Positions 16,675-26,275 of a stretch of DNA of 34,812 nucleotides are shown here, piece by piece. Location: NCBI GenBank assembly GCA_964468725.1, contig CAYXVU010000041.1:1-34812 (forward strand), read 5' to 3'. Under the pieces are notes generated by a model. It made no database searches. It was not told the origin of the DNA and saw nothing but the letters and a program-made list of their open reading frames with translations. Each line of letters opens with the position of its first letter. Within the stretch, counting starts at the first letter, position 1. This DNA is from CAYXVU01 sp964468725 (lineage in GTDB: Bacteria > Acidobacteriota > Blastocatellia > UBA7656). The position numbers and the translations under genes were made by a program.

Positions 16675-16856
16675 CCTGCCTCCTCCGATTTTGATTTCGA
16701 CAAACGGGCGTGACCAAAAGCGGCGGCATACTACTTGACGTTGCCAGCCATTTCAAGGTGAACCTCTCAATCCGCCGCCCTTTTCCGATGGCACGCTGCA
16801 CAAAAAAAATGATAGTCATGTAGGCGTTGTCAAATTCTCTTCTCTGCGGAGGACAC

Positions 16857-18254
16857 ATGCGGTACTCAATGACGCGCAGACGCTTCTTGCGGAATGCGGC
16901 GCTCGCCAGCGGCGGCTTGATGTTTCAAGGGCTGCTCGCTTTTCAAGAGCGCGCGCTGAGCGGCGCGGGGCTTGCCTATGCCCAATCCGGCAACGGCGCT
17001 TATGGGACGCTCGTGCCAACCAAAGCGATGAACACCGGCGATACCTTTTTGGCTCTGCCCGAAGGCTTTCACTATACGGTCATCGGCAAAGCCGGTTCTC
17101 CGATGAGCGATAGCTTTCGCACCCCCATCGCTCATGATGGGATGGCGACCTTCGTTTCCAAAGGAGAGTTGCGTATCGTCCGCAATCACGAAATCAATAA
17201 CCGGCTCGGCAAACCGGACATCGCCTTCGGCAATCGGGAGTTCGCCTATGACAAGATGGCCGCCGGAGGAACGACGACGTTAATCATCAATCCACAGACT
17301 CGTGAAGTGATTAAAGACTTTGTCAGCCTGAGCGGCACGCTGCAAAATTGCGCGGGCGGCCCAACCCCGTGGGGGTCGTGGGTGAGTTGCGAAGAGACTA
17401 CGCTCGGCACGACGAAAGCCAAGACCGCGACCGGGCAAGAGTATGGCGGCTTTTCGCAGCCGCACGGCTATTGCTTTGAAGTGCCCGCATTCTCAAATGC
17501 GCCCGCGCCGCCGGTTCCGCTCAAAGCGATGGGGCGATTCGTTCACGAAGCCATCGCCGTTGACCCGAAAACCGGCATCGTCTATGAAACCGAAGATAAT
17601 AATCCGGCGGGCTTCTATCGCTTTCTCCCGCAGCGTAAGAACCGCCTCGCCGAAGGTGGACGCTTGCAGATGCTCGCCATCAAAGACAAGCCACAGTACG
17701 ATACGCGCACCGGACAGAGCATCAAACAACGCTTGCCCGTCGTTTGGGTAGAAATACCGAACCCCGACCCCGCCGAAACCGAAACCAGCCCGCTAGCGGT
17801 CTTCAAACAAGGGCAAGCGGCGGGCGGCGCAGCCTTCGCGCGGTTGGAAGGGTGCTGTTATGGCAACCAACGCATCTATTTCACGGCGACGAGCGGCGGC
17901 GATAATCGGCTCGGTCAGGTATGGGAGTATCAACCGCGCGGCAAGAACGAAGGCGAATTGACTTTGCTCTATCAATCTACTGACCGAGCGGTTTTGGATA
18001 TGCCCGACAACCTCACCGTCAGCCCGCGCGGCGGTTTGGTATTGTGCGAAGACGGCAGGGAAGATAATTATCTGCGCGGTCTGACCAAAGACGGGCGTAT
18101 CTTCGATTTCGCTAAAAACATCGTGCCCGGTTTCGAAGCCATCGAGTTTGCCGGTGCAACCTTCACCCCTGACGGCGAAACTCTATTTGTCAACATCCAA
18201 GCCGCCGGGTTGACGTTGGCCATCTGGGGGCGTTGGAAAGACGGCGCTCTGTAA
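16857..18254 (+). CDS. PhoX/DUF839 family protein, Tat-exported
   Basis: A 465-residue protein from the ATG at 16857 with GGAGG 5 bases upstream. The N-terminus has a twin-arginine signal (MTRRRFLRNAALASGGLMFQ). The DUF839/PhoX beta-propeller is shown by RIVRNHEINNR, CAGGPTPWGSWVSCEETT, GRFVHEAIAVDPKTGIVYET, FARLEGCCYGNQRIYFTATS, and DMPDNLTVSPRGGLVLCEDG. Characterised PhoX enzymes are Ca2+/Fe-dependent alkaline phosphatases, and the cysteine and acidic motifs around CAGG...CEE are conserved here; whether this member is a phosphatase is not shown, and no Pho box is apparent. It stands alone, divergent from the MFS gene. Confidence 0.9.
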   Translation: MRYSMTRRRFLRNAALASGGLMFQGLLAFQERALSGAGLAYAQSGNGAYGTLVPTKAMNTGDTFLALPEGFHYTVIGKAGSPMSDSFRTPIAHDGMATFVSKGELRIVRNHEINNRLGKPDIAFGNREFAYDKMAAGGTTTLIINPQTREVIKDFVSLSGTLQNCAGGPTPWGSWVSCEETTLGTTKAKTATGQEYGGFSQPHGYCFEVPAFSNAPAPPVPLKAMGRFVHEAIAVDPKTGIVYETEDNNPAGFYRFLPQRKNRLAEGGRLQMLAIKDKPQYDTRTGQSIKQRLPVVWVEIPNPDPAETETSPLAVFKQGQAAGGAAFARLEGCCYGNQRIYFTATSGGDNRLGQVWEYQPRGKNEGELTLLYQSTDRAVLDMPDNLTVSPRGGLVLCEDGREDNYLRGLTKDGRIFDFAKNIVPGFEAIEFAGATFTPDGETLFVNIQAAGLTLAIWGRWKDGAL

Positions 18255-18393
18255 TCGGTCACGCAGACGAACAGCGATAAAGAGCAAAACAGAGCCGGTC
18301 ATTGACGCCGACAACTCAGCAGCAAGCGCGCATAGAGAGAGCCCGGATAGACTCGGATTGGGCGGAGGCTTACGGATTGGTTAGTCATAGTCA

Positions 18394-18432
18394 TATCCGC
18401 ATCAATCCGTTTCATCGGTGTTCATCCGCGTC
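18394..18432 (+). repeat. imperfect tandem ATCCGC repeat
   Basis: Four successive units of 9-10 bases (ATCCGCATCA, ATCCGTTTC, ATCGGTGTTC, ATCCGCGTCC) stand in the gap before the second Gfo/Idh/MocA gene. This resembles short dispersed intergenic repeats seen in many bacterial genomes. No function is evident. Confidence 0.45.
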
Positions 18433-18473
18433 CGACTTTGCACTTCATCATACCAACAGAGAAGGAATCGAAT

Positions 18474-19724
18474 ATGGCAAAAAAACGGCTCGGCGTCGGT
18501 TTCATTGGCAGCGGGTTCATTACGCGGTTTCACATCCACTCATGGCAAGCGGTACGCGATGCCGATGTGCTCGGCGTGTGGAGCCCCAATCGCGCACACG
18601 CCGAAGAAGCAGCGGCGCTGGCTCGTCGTTTGCGCGTCGGGGAAGCGCAGCCCTTCAATTCCATCGCCGAGATGGTCGCTTCTCCCGACATTGATGCGCT
18701 GTGGATGTGCGGGCCGAATCACGTTCGCATCGCCAATCTGGAAGAGATCGCGCATACCATTGAATCCGGCAAAGGCGAGCTCGTCGGCCTCGCCTGCGAA
18801 AAACCGCTGGCGCGCAATGTGGCGGAAGCCAAACGGATGGTCGAAATTGTCGAACGCCTTGGCGTGCTGCACGGCTACCTCGAAGATCAACTCTTCTCTC
18901 CCGGCGTCGAGCGCGGTCGCCACATCGTCTGGTCGCGCGCCGCGGCGCTCACCGGTCGCCCCTATTTGGCGCGCGCTGCCGAAGAACACAGCGGCCCGCA
19001 CATGCCTTGGTTTTGGCAAGGCGAGTTGCAAGGCGGCGGCGTACTCAACGATATGATGTGCCATTCCATCGAAGTCGCGCGCTTCTTGCTGACCCGCCCC
19101 GGCGCGCCGCGCGCCAGCATTCGCCCGACGAAGGTTTCGGCGCAGATCGCTTCGCTCAAATGGAGCCGACCGGAGTATGTGCGCCTGCTCAAAGAGATGA
19201 TGGGCGCAGAGGTGGATTATGGGCGTCGTCCTGCCGAAGACTTCGCGCGCGCCCTGATTGATTACGTTGATGAGAAGGGCAATCCGCTGGTCGCCGAAGT
19301 CACCACTTCGTGGAGTTACGTGGGGCCGGGGCTTCGACTGAGCATGGAGCTATTAGGGCCGGAGTATTCGCTGGCGATGAACTCGCTCGACAGCGGGCTG
19401 CGCGTCTTCTTCAGTCGCAAGGTACAGGGCGAAGCGGGCGAAGATTTGGTCGAGAAACAGAACGCCGAACAGGGCATGATGCCGGTCGTCGGCAATGAAA
19501 CGGCGGAGTACGGCTATGAAGGCGAGAACCGCTACTTCGTCCGCTGCTTCCTCGATGGCCAGCAGCCGGAAGAGAGTTTTCATGATGGGCTGGAAGTGAC
19601 CAAGCTGTTGATGACGGCTTATCTGAGCGCTGAACAAGGGCGAGTGATCGAATTCGAACCCGAGGGATTGGATTCCTACATTCCGCCGGTGGCGCGCGGC
19701 GATTGGAATCCGCGTGGCAAATAA
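18474..19724 (+). CDS. Gfo/Idh/MocA family oxidoreductase, cytoplasmic
   Basis: A 416-residue protein from the ATG at 18474, with AAGGA 8 bases upstream; there is no signal peptide, unlike the other family member in the window. The Rossmann motif is VGFIGSGFITRFH near the start, followed by MCGPNHVRIANLEEI and LACEKPLARNVAEAKRM with the catalytic lysine. GGGVLNDMMCHSIEVARFLL is the usual histidine-containing substrate motif. Members use NAD(P) to oxidise or reduce sugars, inositols or similar. It is followed 128 bases later by the M48-like gene, so it is probably its own transcription unit. Confidence 0.93.
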   Translation: MAKKRLGVGFIGSGFITRFHIHSWQAVRDADVLGVWSPNRAHAEEAAALARRLRVGEAQPFNSIAEMVASPDIDALWMCGPNHVRIANLEEIAHTIESGKGELVGLACEKPLARNVAEAKRMVEIVERLGVLHGYLEDQLFSPGVERGRHIVWSRAAALTGRPYLARAAEEHSGPHMPWFWQGELQGGGVLNDMMCHSIEVARFLLTRPGAPRASIRPTKVSAQIASLKWSRPEYVRLLKEMMGAEVDYGRRPAEDFARALIDYVDEKGNPLVAEVTTSWSYVGPGLRLSMELLGPEYSLAMNSLDSGLRVFFSRKVQGEAGEDLVEKQNAEQGMMPVVGNETAEYGYEGENRYFVRCFLDGQQPEESFHDGLEVTKLLMTAYLSAEQGRVIEFEPEGLDSYIPPVARGDWNPRGK

Positions 19725-19852
19725 TTGGTGATTCGCTACAATCGCAGTAACCCCTTCTTGTCGGGCAGGGCGGGATGCGGGAATCAAACTTTTGTGTTCG
19801 ATATTTTCAGCGCGTAGGGGATCGAATGAATATCCGGACGGGAGGATGAGAC

Positions 19853-22684
19853 ATGCGTCGTGTGCTCATGCTGCTTGCTTTCGTGATGGTGTATTCTTTG
19901 ATCGCCAAGGGATACCCGCAACAACCCTGTCAACCGCCTTCTCCGATCTTCGCAAGCGGACAAAATATCTTTACCGAAGAGCAGGAGATGCACCTCGGCG
20001 ATGCTGTCGCCGAACATATTCAAAAAGATTTTCGCGTCATCACCGATGACGAAGTGACCGGCTATATCAAACGCATCGGCGAACGTTTGGTCAAACACCT
20101 GCCGACGACAAAAACGCGATTCCAATTCTTTCTGGTAGACATTCCGTCCGCCAATGCCTTTGCTTTGCCCGGCGGGCGCGTCTACATCTCGCGCAAGCTG
20201 GTTGCCTTTGCGCAAAACGAAGATGAGTTGGCAGGCGTCATCGGTCACGAGCTTGGGCATTTGGTTGCCCGCCATAACTCGTCAGACATGACACGCCTCT
20301 TTCGCGAGGTGCTTAGCGTCACTCAAGTCACCGACCGGCGCGACATCTTTGAAAAGTATAATCAACTGGTCGAAAACGCTGCTCGTAAACCGAAAGCCTT
20401 CGAAAAACTGAATCGCCATGAAGACAGGGATCAAGGCGTCGCCGATCAAATCGGCATCTATGCGGTGGCGGCAGCCGGATACGACCCCAATGCCTTTGTG
20501 CGTTTCTTTGACCGGCTAGCGGACACCAAAGGCAAGACCGGCAACTTTTTCTCTGACCTCTTCGGCGCGACCAGCCCCGACTCGAAACGCTTGCGCGATT
20601 TGATTCGTAACCTTGCCAGCTTGCCCGCCTCCTGTATCGAAGCGCGCAAAACCGGGCAGGCTGACGATTATCAAAAATGGCAATCGGCGGTGATTGCCTA
20701 TTCGGGAGTCGCGCGCAAAGAAGAGTTGCGCGGCGTCAAGTCGAAGATCGAGTTGCAACCCCCTTTACGCGGCGAGTTGACTCATCTGCGTTTCAGCCTC
20801 GATGGCAAATACGTTCTGGCGCAAGATGACACGGGCATCAACATCCTGACGCGCCAACCCTTTGCTTTTCTCTTTCGCATTGATGCGCCGGAGGCCGGTC
20901 GCGCGCACTTCTCTCCCGATTCGAAAGAGTTGTTGTTCTCCACCGCCGGTCTGCGCGTCGAAATCTGGTCGCTGGCCGATCAGAAACTCAAGACCGCTCA
21001 CGAGCCGTTCATTCGCACGCCTTGCATTCAGACGCAACTCTCGCCCGATGGCAAAATCATGGCCTGTTTGGATGCCAGTCTCGACCTGAATCTTTACGAT
21101 GTTGCGACGGGCGCGGCGATTTTGCAGAAGAAGAGTTTCTATCTGCCCAGTCTCACAGACTTGCTGTTGACCAGTCTCTTCAGTCTGACCAACGAAGAGG
21201 AAGGCATTCGCGATGAAGTGAATTGGATCAACATGGAATTTTCACCCGAAGGGCGCTATTTCGCTGCGGGTGCGCGCACCACCTATTTCAGCGCCCTCGG
21301 AGGGTTGGCACGCGAAGATAACGCTATCGCTTTCGATCTGACGACCCGACAGAACGTCTCCTTGCGCGGGCCGCTGAAGAGGTTGATGAGTGGCGGCTTT
21401 ACCTTCACCGCCTCGAATCGCATTGTCGGCATTGATCGCAGCGATTATAAAAAATCGGCGCTCGCCTCGTTTCCCGATGGTCAGGTGATTGAAAACCTGA
21501 CGCTCGGTAGAACCGATGTCACGGCGGCCACAAACAGCAACTTTCTGTTGTTGCGTCCGATTGTCAATTACCCCGTTGGTTTGTTTGACATTTCGACGAA
21601 GAAGATTCTCAAAGCTAACAAGCTGGCCGCCTTCGATGTTTACGGCACAACCTTCGTCTCCGAACGGCGCAATGGCGAGTTGGGGATTTACAACTTGGAC
21701 AGCAACGAGCCGAGCGCCGTCGTCGAGTTGCCGCACAATCCGCTGGCGCGGTTGCGCGCTGTCGCTTTGTCACCGGATTTCAAGTGGCTGGCCGTGTCAG
21801 AACGCACGCGCGGCGCGGTGTGGGATGTCGTCAAAGGCGAGCGCATCTTTCATGTGCGCGGTTTTCGCGGCGGCCACTTTGCCAGCGATGGCGCGTTTTA
21901 CGGCGTCTTTCCGCCCTTCGAACAATCCCCGCGCATGATCGGCAGGCTGGACACCTGGTCGAAACAGGCGTCGGAAGGCAATACGCTCACCGAAACCAGC
22001 ACGCGGCAATTCGATCAGTTTTTACTCGTCACCAAACCGGCGAACGAGGGAGGCAATTATCGCCAAAACGTGATCCTCGAAATGCAAGACGTGCGCACCG
22101 GCAAGGTGCTGTGGTCGAAGCCATTTGTCAAAGAAGCGCCGCGCATATGGGTGCAGGCGCAGCACGCTACGATGGTGCTGTCATGGGCCGTGTCAGCCAA
22201 CGCGGCGAAGGCCGAAATCAAAGCCGATGCGGCGCTGTCGCAACGGCTGGCAGCGATGAAAGAGAAAGAGGGCGATTACTTTTTGCAAGTCCTCGATGCG
22301 CGCACAGGGGATCGGTTAGGCCAACTGCTGATTGAAACGGGCAAAGGGTCGTTTCGCATCGCACAGGTCTTTGCATCGAAAGATTGGGTCGTCTTCTTCG
22401 ATTCGGAAAATCGCGTGCTCATCTATTCACTGTCGAGCGGCGAGCAGAAAGGCAAGGTCTTCGGCGACCGTGCGGCGTTGAGCGCCGCTACCAATCTCTT
22501 ATGCGTCGAAAATGAGCGCGGTCAGGTGACTGTCTATGACCTCAAAACCATGGAGAAGCGCGACACCTTTACCTTCGCCAGCCCGGTGTCGCTGGCGCAA
22601 TTCAGCGATGATGGCAAATCGCTCTTTGTGCTAACCGCCAATCAGACGGCCTACGTGTTGGATATGACGCCCCTGATGCGATAG
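19853..22684 (+). CDS. M48-like metalloprotease fused to C-terminal beta-propeller
   Basis: A 943-residue secreted protein with GGGAGGATG upstream of the ATG and a signal peptide (MRRVLMLLAFVMVYSLIAKG). Residues about 35-260 are an M48 (BepA/Oma1-like) domain: NAFALPGGRVYISRKLV and the zinc-binding VIGHELGHLVARH with H132, E133, H136. The usual third ligand, Glu in ExxAD, appears as Gln194 in QGVADQIG by my alignment, so metal binding may be impaired. Residues about 300-940 are WD40/TolB-like propeller repeats (LRFSLDGKYVLAQDD, AHFSPDSKELLFST, LSPDGKIMACLD, LSPDFKWLAVSE, FSDDGKSLFVL). It may act in envelope protein quality control, the propeller binding substrates or partners. It stands alone and ends at a shared hairpin. 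Confidence 0.88.
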   Translation: MRRVLMLLAFVMVYSLIAKGYPQQPCQPPSPIFASGQNIFTEEQEMHLGDAVAEHIQKDFRVITDDEVTGYIKRIGERLVKHLPTTKTRFQFFLVDIPSANAFALPGGRVYISRKLVAFAQNEDELAGVIGHELGHLVARHNSSDMTRLFREVLSVTQVTDRRDIFEKYNQLVENAARKPKAFEKLNRHEDRDQGVADQIGIYAVAAAGYDPNAFVRFFDRLADTKGKTGNFFSDLFGATSPDSKRLRDLIRNLASLPASCIEARKTGQADDYQKWQSAVIAYSGVARKEELRGVKSKIELQPPLRGELTHLRFSLDGKYVLAQDDTGINILTRQPFAFLFRIDAPEAGRAHFSPDSKELLFSTAGLRVEIWSLADQKLKTAHEPFIRTPCIQTQLSPDGKIMACLDASLDLNLYDVATGAAILQKKSFYLPSLTDLLLTSLFSLTNEEEGIRDEVNWINMEFSPEGRYFAAGARTTYFSALGGLAREDNAIAFDLTTRQNVSLRGPLKRLMSGGFTFTASNRIVGIDRSDYKKSALASFPDGQVIENLTLGRTDVTAATNSNFLLLRPIVNYPVGLFDISTKKILKANKLAAFDVYGTTFVSERRNGELGIYNLDSNEPSAVVELPHNPLARLRAVALSPDFKWLAVSERTRGAVWDVVKGERIFHVRGFRGGHFASDGAFYGVFPPFEQSPRMIGRLDTWSKQASEGNTLTETSTRQFDQFLLVTKPANEGGNYRQNVILEMQDVRTGKVLWSKPFVKEAPRIWVQAQHATMVLSWAVSANAAKAEIKADAALSQRLAAMKEKEGDYFLQVLDARTGDRLGQLLIETGKGSFRIAQVFASKDWVVFFDSENRVLIYSLSSGEQKGKVFGDRAALSAATNLLCVENERGQVTVYDLKTMEKRDTFTFASPVSLAQFSDDGKSLFVLTANQTAYVLDMTPLMR

Positions 22685-22715
22685 ACGCGAAGTGCGGGAG
22701 GGCAGCCCTTCATCT

Positions 22716-22752
22716 TCGCTCACCAGCAAGAATCATTTGTGCTGGTGGGCGA
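22716..22752. terminator. hairpin between convergent genes
   Basis: TCGCTCACCAGCA at 22716-22728 pairs with TGCTGGTGGGCGA at 22740-22752 (12 Watson-Crick pairs and one T-G wobble) around an 11-base loop, between the M48-like gene (stop 22684) and the convergent S9 peptidase (stop 22792). No T-run follows, so it may be a bidirectional stem rather than a classical terminator. Confidence 0.6.
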
Positions 22753-22791
22753 GGGTGCGGGCGATTCACGGCTCTCCCGTTTGCGCTCTCC

Positions 22792-24861
22792 TCAGCGCAG
22801 GTGTTTGTCGAAGAAGTCCGCCGAAGCGTGGTAGATTTTCAGCCAATGCGCGTGGCGTAAAAAATCATGCACGTCGTCGGGAAAGACCATCTGCTCAAAC
22901 GCAACGCCGCGATCCCGCAATCGCCGAATTAAATCAACCGTCTGCGAAAAGGCTACGTTGCGATCATCGTCGCCGTGAATCAATAAGACCGGCGACTTCC
23001 ATTTATCCACCGAAGCGATGGGCGAAGACTCGCGGCTCAACTTTACCAACTCGCTTGATGCGCCGGGCGTCCGGCTGACGCGCGCCGACCAATCGTGTAC
23101 GCCGTGAATGTCTACGCCAACCGCGAACAGATCGGAGTCGCGCGCCAATCCCATGGCGGTCAAATAGCCGCCGTAAGAACCGCCCCATAAGCCGATGCGC
23201 TTGGCGTCAATGTCATCGCGCAAACGTAAGTATTTGCCCGCCGCAACAATATCTTGATATTCCGACGCGCCGCGCGCGCCGCGATGTTTGGCTTCCCGAA
23301 AGGCACGACCATAGCCGATGCCGCTGCGAAAATTGACCGACAAAACCGTGTAGCCGCGACTTGCCAGATATTGATTGAAGCCATAGGCATTGTGATAGTA
23401 GTAGAGATAATGCCAGCCAAGCAGCATCTGTCGTTGCGGCCCGCCGTGCATAAAGATGACTGCCGGTCGTTTGCCGCTCACGCCTTGCGCTTTGAACAAC
23501 TGTCCGTGAATCTCCAATCCATCAGCCGCTTTGAAGGTGACGGGTTCCGGTTTAATCATGTGCGCCTGCGGAAAGTCACGGGGATAGACTTGCGGTGCAA
23601 GCTGGCGTTGGCCCGAACCGTCGGCATTGGCGATATAGGGCAACATCGGGTCTTCATGCGTCGAAGCGAGAAAGGCAATCTGTTTGCCTTTGCCGAGCAT
23701 GACCGGATACATCTCGACGCCATCGCCTTTGGTGATGGGTTGCGGCTCGCCGCCCGTGACGTTGACCTTCCACAGATGCCTGCGATTAATATCTCCAGCA
23801 TTGGCGGCGACGATGAGAAATGAGCGATCCGGCGACCAGCTAACCTCTTCCACTTCGAAATCGCCACGCGTCAGCGGCGTCACCTCGCCGCCTGTTGCCG
23901 AAACAGCGTAGAGGTGCGACCAGCCGTCTTTCTCCGAATTAAAGACCAACCGATCACCCGCCGCCCATTGCAACGAATCGTCATTCAACCGCCGCGACAG
24001 CGCCTCTCTTTCGCTGTTGCCGGAACGCCAGATTTCTTTGCTCGCGCCGCTTTGAACATCGGCGACGCGAATCGCCCACGGAGCAAGCCGCTCTTTGTCT
24101 GCGGCAAACGTGTCCGTGACATTGAACGCGCGGATGAAGGCGATGCGTTTGCCATCGGGCGACCAGCGCGGGTCAAGATCGCGGTCAAAACTCGGATCAA
24201 GAAACCGTATGCGCGATTGCGCCGGTTCATAGATGCCGACGAAACTGTGATCGCCGCGCGCCGACACAAAGGCGAGTTGCGAACCGTCCGGCGAGAAGGC
24301 GGGCGAACGCACTTCGCCACGCACTTCGAACAGCTTCTTCGCTTCGCCGCCCATAACCGGCGCAGACCATAGATGATCGTCGCGCAAAAAGATGACGCGC
24401 TCGCCGCGTGGTGAAAAGAATGGGCTTATGCCTTCAGCAATCCTGGTCACCACGCCGGTGCGCGTGTTGGCGATGTGAATCTCTTGCTTAGCACCCGCCG
24501 GATGGCTGGTCGGATTGGGGATGTCGCCTTCATTGTTGGGTGGGCCGCCGCGCACATAGGCAAGCAGATTGCCATCGGGAGAGAAGCGGATTTCGGTAAT
24601 CTCTTGACCGTCGTCATCGTTGTAGCGCGTCAGGCTACGACCTTTGAACGCGGGCGCTTCGGCAATCCATACATTGCGTTTGCCTTGATCGTCAAAGACC
24701 CAAGCGACTTTATCACCTTGCGATGAGGCGATCAGTTCCGAAGGAAACGGGATGCTCAAGACCTGTTCCAGCGTGTAACCATTCGTACTCGCCTTCGGAA
24801 TGAGCCCGACGACGCTGACAAAAAGCATGAACGAAGCGAGAACCATTCTCCGCACAGTCAT
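22792..24861 (-). CDS. S9 family peptidase (prolyl oligopeptidase/acylaminoacyl-peptidase type)
   Basis: A 689-residue protein with AAGGAGGGG before the ATG at 24861 and a signal peptide (MTVRRMVLASFMLFVSVVGL). Residues about 45-410 are a TolB-like beta-propeller (IRFSPDGNLLAYVRGG, PAFSPDGSQLAFVSAR, PRWSPDGKRIAFIRAF). The C-terminal hydrolase has GLWGGSYGGYLTAMG (Ser about 562), LLIHGDDDRNV (Asp about 633) and DDVHDFLR (His about 665), a complete triad. Such enzymes cleave short peptides that pass the propeller. It lies 51 bases downstream of an MFS transporter gene on the same strand, which suggests a peptide uptake and breakdown pair, though this is inference. Confidence 0.93.
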   Translation of the reverse strand: MTVRRMVLASFMLFVSVVGLIPKASTNGYTLEQVLSIPFPSELIASSQGDKVAWVFDDQGKRNVWIAEAPAFKGRSLTRYNDDDGQEITEIRFSPDGNLLAYVRGGPPNNEGDIPNPTSHPAGAKQEIHIANTRTGVVTRIAEGISPFFSPRGERVIFLRDDHLWSAPVMGGEAKKLFEVRGEVRSPAFSPDGSQLAFVSARGDHSFVGIYEPAQSRIRFLDPSFDRDLDPRWSPDGKRIAFIRAFNVTDTFAADKERLAPWAIRVADVQSGASKEIWRSGNSEREALSRRLNDDSLQWAAGDRLVFNSEKDGWSHLYAVSATGGEVTPLTRGDFEVEEVSWSPDRSFLIVAANAGDINRRHLWKVNVTGGEPQPITKGDGVEMYPVMLGKGKQIAFLASTHEDPMLPYIANADGSGQRQLAPQVYPRDFPQAHMIKPEPVTFKAADGLEIHGQLFKAQGVSGKRPAVIFMHGGPQRQMLLGWHYLYYYHNAYGFNQYLASRGYTVLSVNFRSGIGYGRAFREAKHRGARGASEYQDIVAAGKYLRLRDDIDAKRIGLWGGSYGGYLTAMGLARDSDLFAVGVDIHGVHDWSARVSRTPGASSELVKLSRESSPIASVDKWKSPVLLIHGDDDRNVAFSQTVDLIRRLRDRGVAFEQMVFPDDVHDFLRHAHWLKIYHASADFFDKHLR

Positions 24862-24912
24862 AACCCCTCCTTGCGCGACCGGTATGAGATAGCTTGCGAT
24901 TCCACTGCGGCG

Positions 24913-26184
24913 TTAATTCGATTCGAGAGGTGTATCACCGCTGTGCGCGTCTGGCAAGAAGGAAACCGTGATGAAGGCAATCACTGCCATGCCCATCGTC
25001 CCGTAAATCAATCCGTCAACGGCAAACCAACCGCCCAACACTCCTGCCAGCAGCGAGCCGATGATCGCGCCGACGCCGAGCAAGACAGAGTAAATTCCCA
25101 TGGCCGCGCCGCGCCCGCCTTGCGCACCGACAACATCAGCCAGCATCGCCAGCGCAGCAGGCGTAAACCCGCTTTCGACCATGATGGCGATGGCGGTCAC
25201 AGCCAGTAAGGCATAACGCGCAGTCGGCGGCCAACTCTGCGAATGGTTGTAAACGTACAATCCCGCGCAGACGAAAAACATGGCGATGAGCGCGATATTG
25301 AAGACGCGCTTGCGGGTGAAGCGGGCGATGAAGAAGCTCCAAATCGTCACGCCGGTCGCAAAGATCAGCGCATAAACCAGCAACAGATAACCGATGTTGC
25401 CAGCTTGTCCGGCGAACGAGCCGGTGATGACTTGTCCGCGTCGATCTTCAAGCGTCAACAGAAGCGGCAGCGTCGAACCGGCAACCCATAGCCCGACGAT
25501 AGAATTGATGGCCAGCCAGGCGGGTGCGAAGCGAATCAGGTAGGGGTCGCGTAAGGCTTTGACCAAACCGGAGAGCGCCTCCGATGACTTATGCTTTTTC
25601 GAGCCGACCGCGCCGATGCCGAGCAGCAGGCCGCTGACAACGTAAGCCGCAGCCAATGCCGAAAAGGCCGCCGTTCCCAACTTTTCCCAAAGCGTGCTGC
25701 CGAGCAGGCCGCCCAGCGCCAGCCCGCCAAGCAGGGACATTTCGTAATAGCTCATCACCTTGCCGCGCAGTCCGGCATCGCCTTCGGTGATGTCGGTCAG
25801 GTGCGCCAGTACCGGCGGGCCGCTTGCGGCAATGGCGATGCCTTCGAGAGCGCGCGATAAAAAGAAGATCGTCACCGCGCCGCTCATCCCGAAAATCTGC
25901 GTCGCAATCGCGCCAAGCAATGAGCCGATGACCATCAGCACGCGCGGCGCGATGGCATCAGAGAGCACGCCAAGCGGCAACGCCCCGACCAGTTCTGCAA
26001 TGAAGGTGATCGCGCCGAGCGTGCCAACCAGAGCGATGCTGACTTGCTGCTCTTGGGTGCTGTTGAGATGGCCGAGATAGAGGCCGATGAGGATGCCGCC
26101 TGCTGAACCGGCGATTCTCAACAGCGCATTGCCGAGAATGACCAGCGGCAAGAGTTTGCGTCCGAGATGGTTCTCTTGATTCAT
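24913..26184 (-). CDS. MFS transporter
   Basis: A 423-residue inner-membrane protein with about 12 hydrophobic segments. The loop between TM2 and TM3 (ALPLGVLSDAIAPRVLMVIG) and the loop after TM8 (FFIARFTRKRVFNIALIAMF) fit the MFS pattern. It is not close to any characterised carrier that I recognise; drug or metabolite efflux is the broad possibility. The ATG at 26184 has only a weak GGAT upstream. It is 91 bases after the selenoprotein stop and 51 before the S9 peptidase, all on the minus strand, so the three may form one operon. Confidence 0.88.
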   Translation of the reverse strand: MNQENHLGRKLLPLVILGNALLRIAGSAGGILIGLYLGHLNSTQEQQVSIALVGTLGAITFIAELVGALPLGVLSDAIAPRVLMVIGSLLGAIATQIFGMSGAVTIFFLSRALEGIAIAASGPPVLAHLTDITEGDAGLRGKVMSYYEMSLLGGLALGGLLGSTLWEKLGTAAFSALAAAYVVSGLLLGIGAVGSKKHKSSEALSGLVKALRDPYLIRFAPAWLAINSIVGLWVAGSTLPLLLTLEDRRGQVITGSFAGQAGNIGYLLLVYALIFATGVTIWSFFIARFTRKRVFNIALIAMFFVCAGLYVYNHSQSWPPTARYALLAVTAIAIMVESGFTPAALAMLADVVGAQGGRGAAMGIYSVLLGVGAIIGSLLAGVLGGWFAVDGLIYGTMGMAVIAFITVSFLPDAHSGDTPLESN

Positions 26185-26275
26185 GGGTTATCCGAATTGA
26201 TGGCCAGCCATCGGTCATCATCAGCGAAAGCCGAAGCGGCGCGAAAAGAGAGAGAGACAGCAGAGAAAAACTGCT

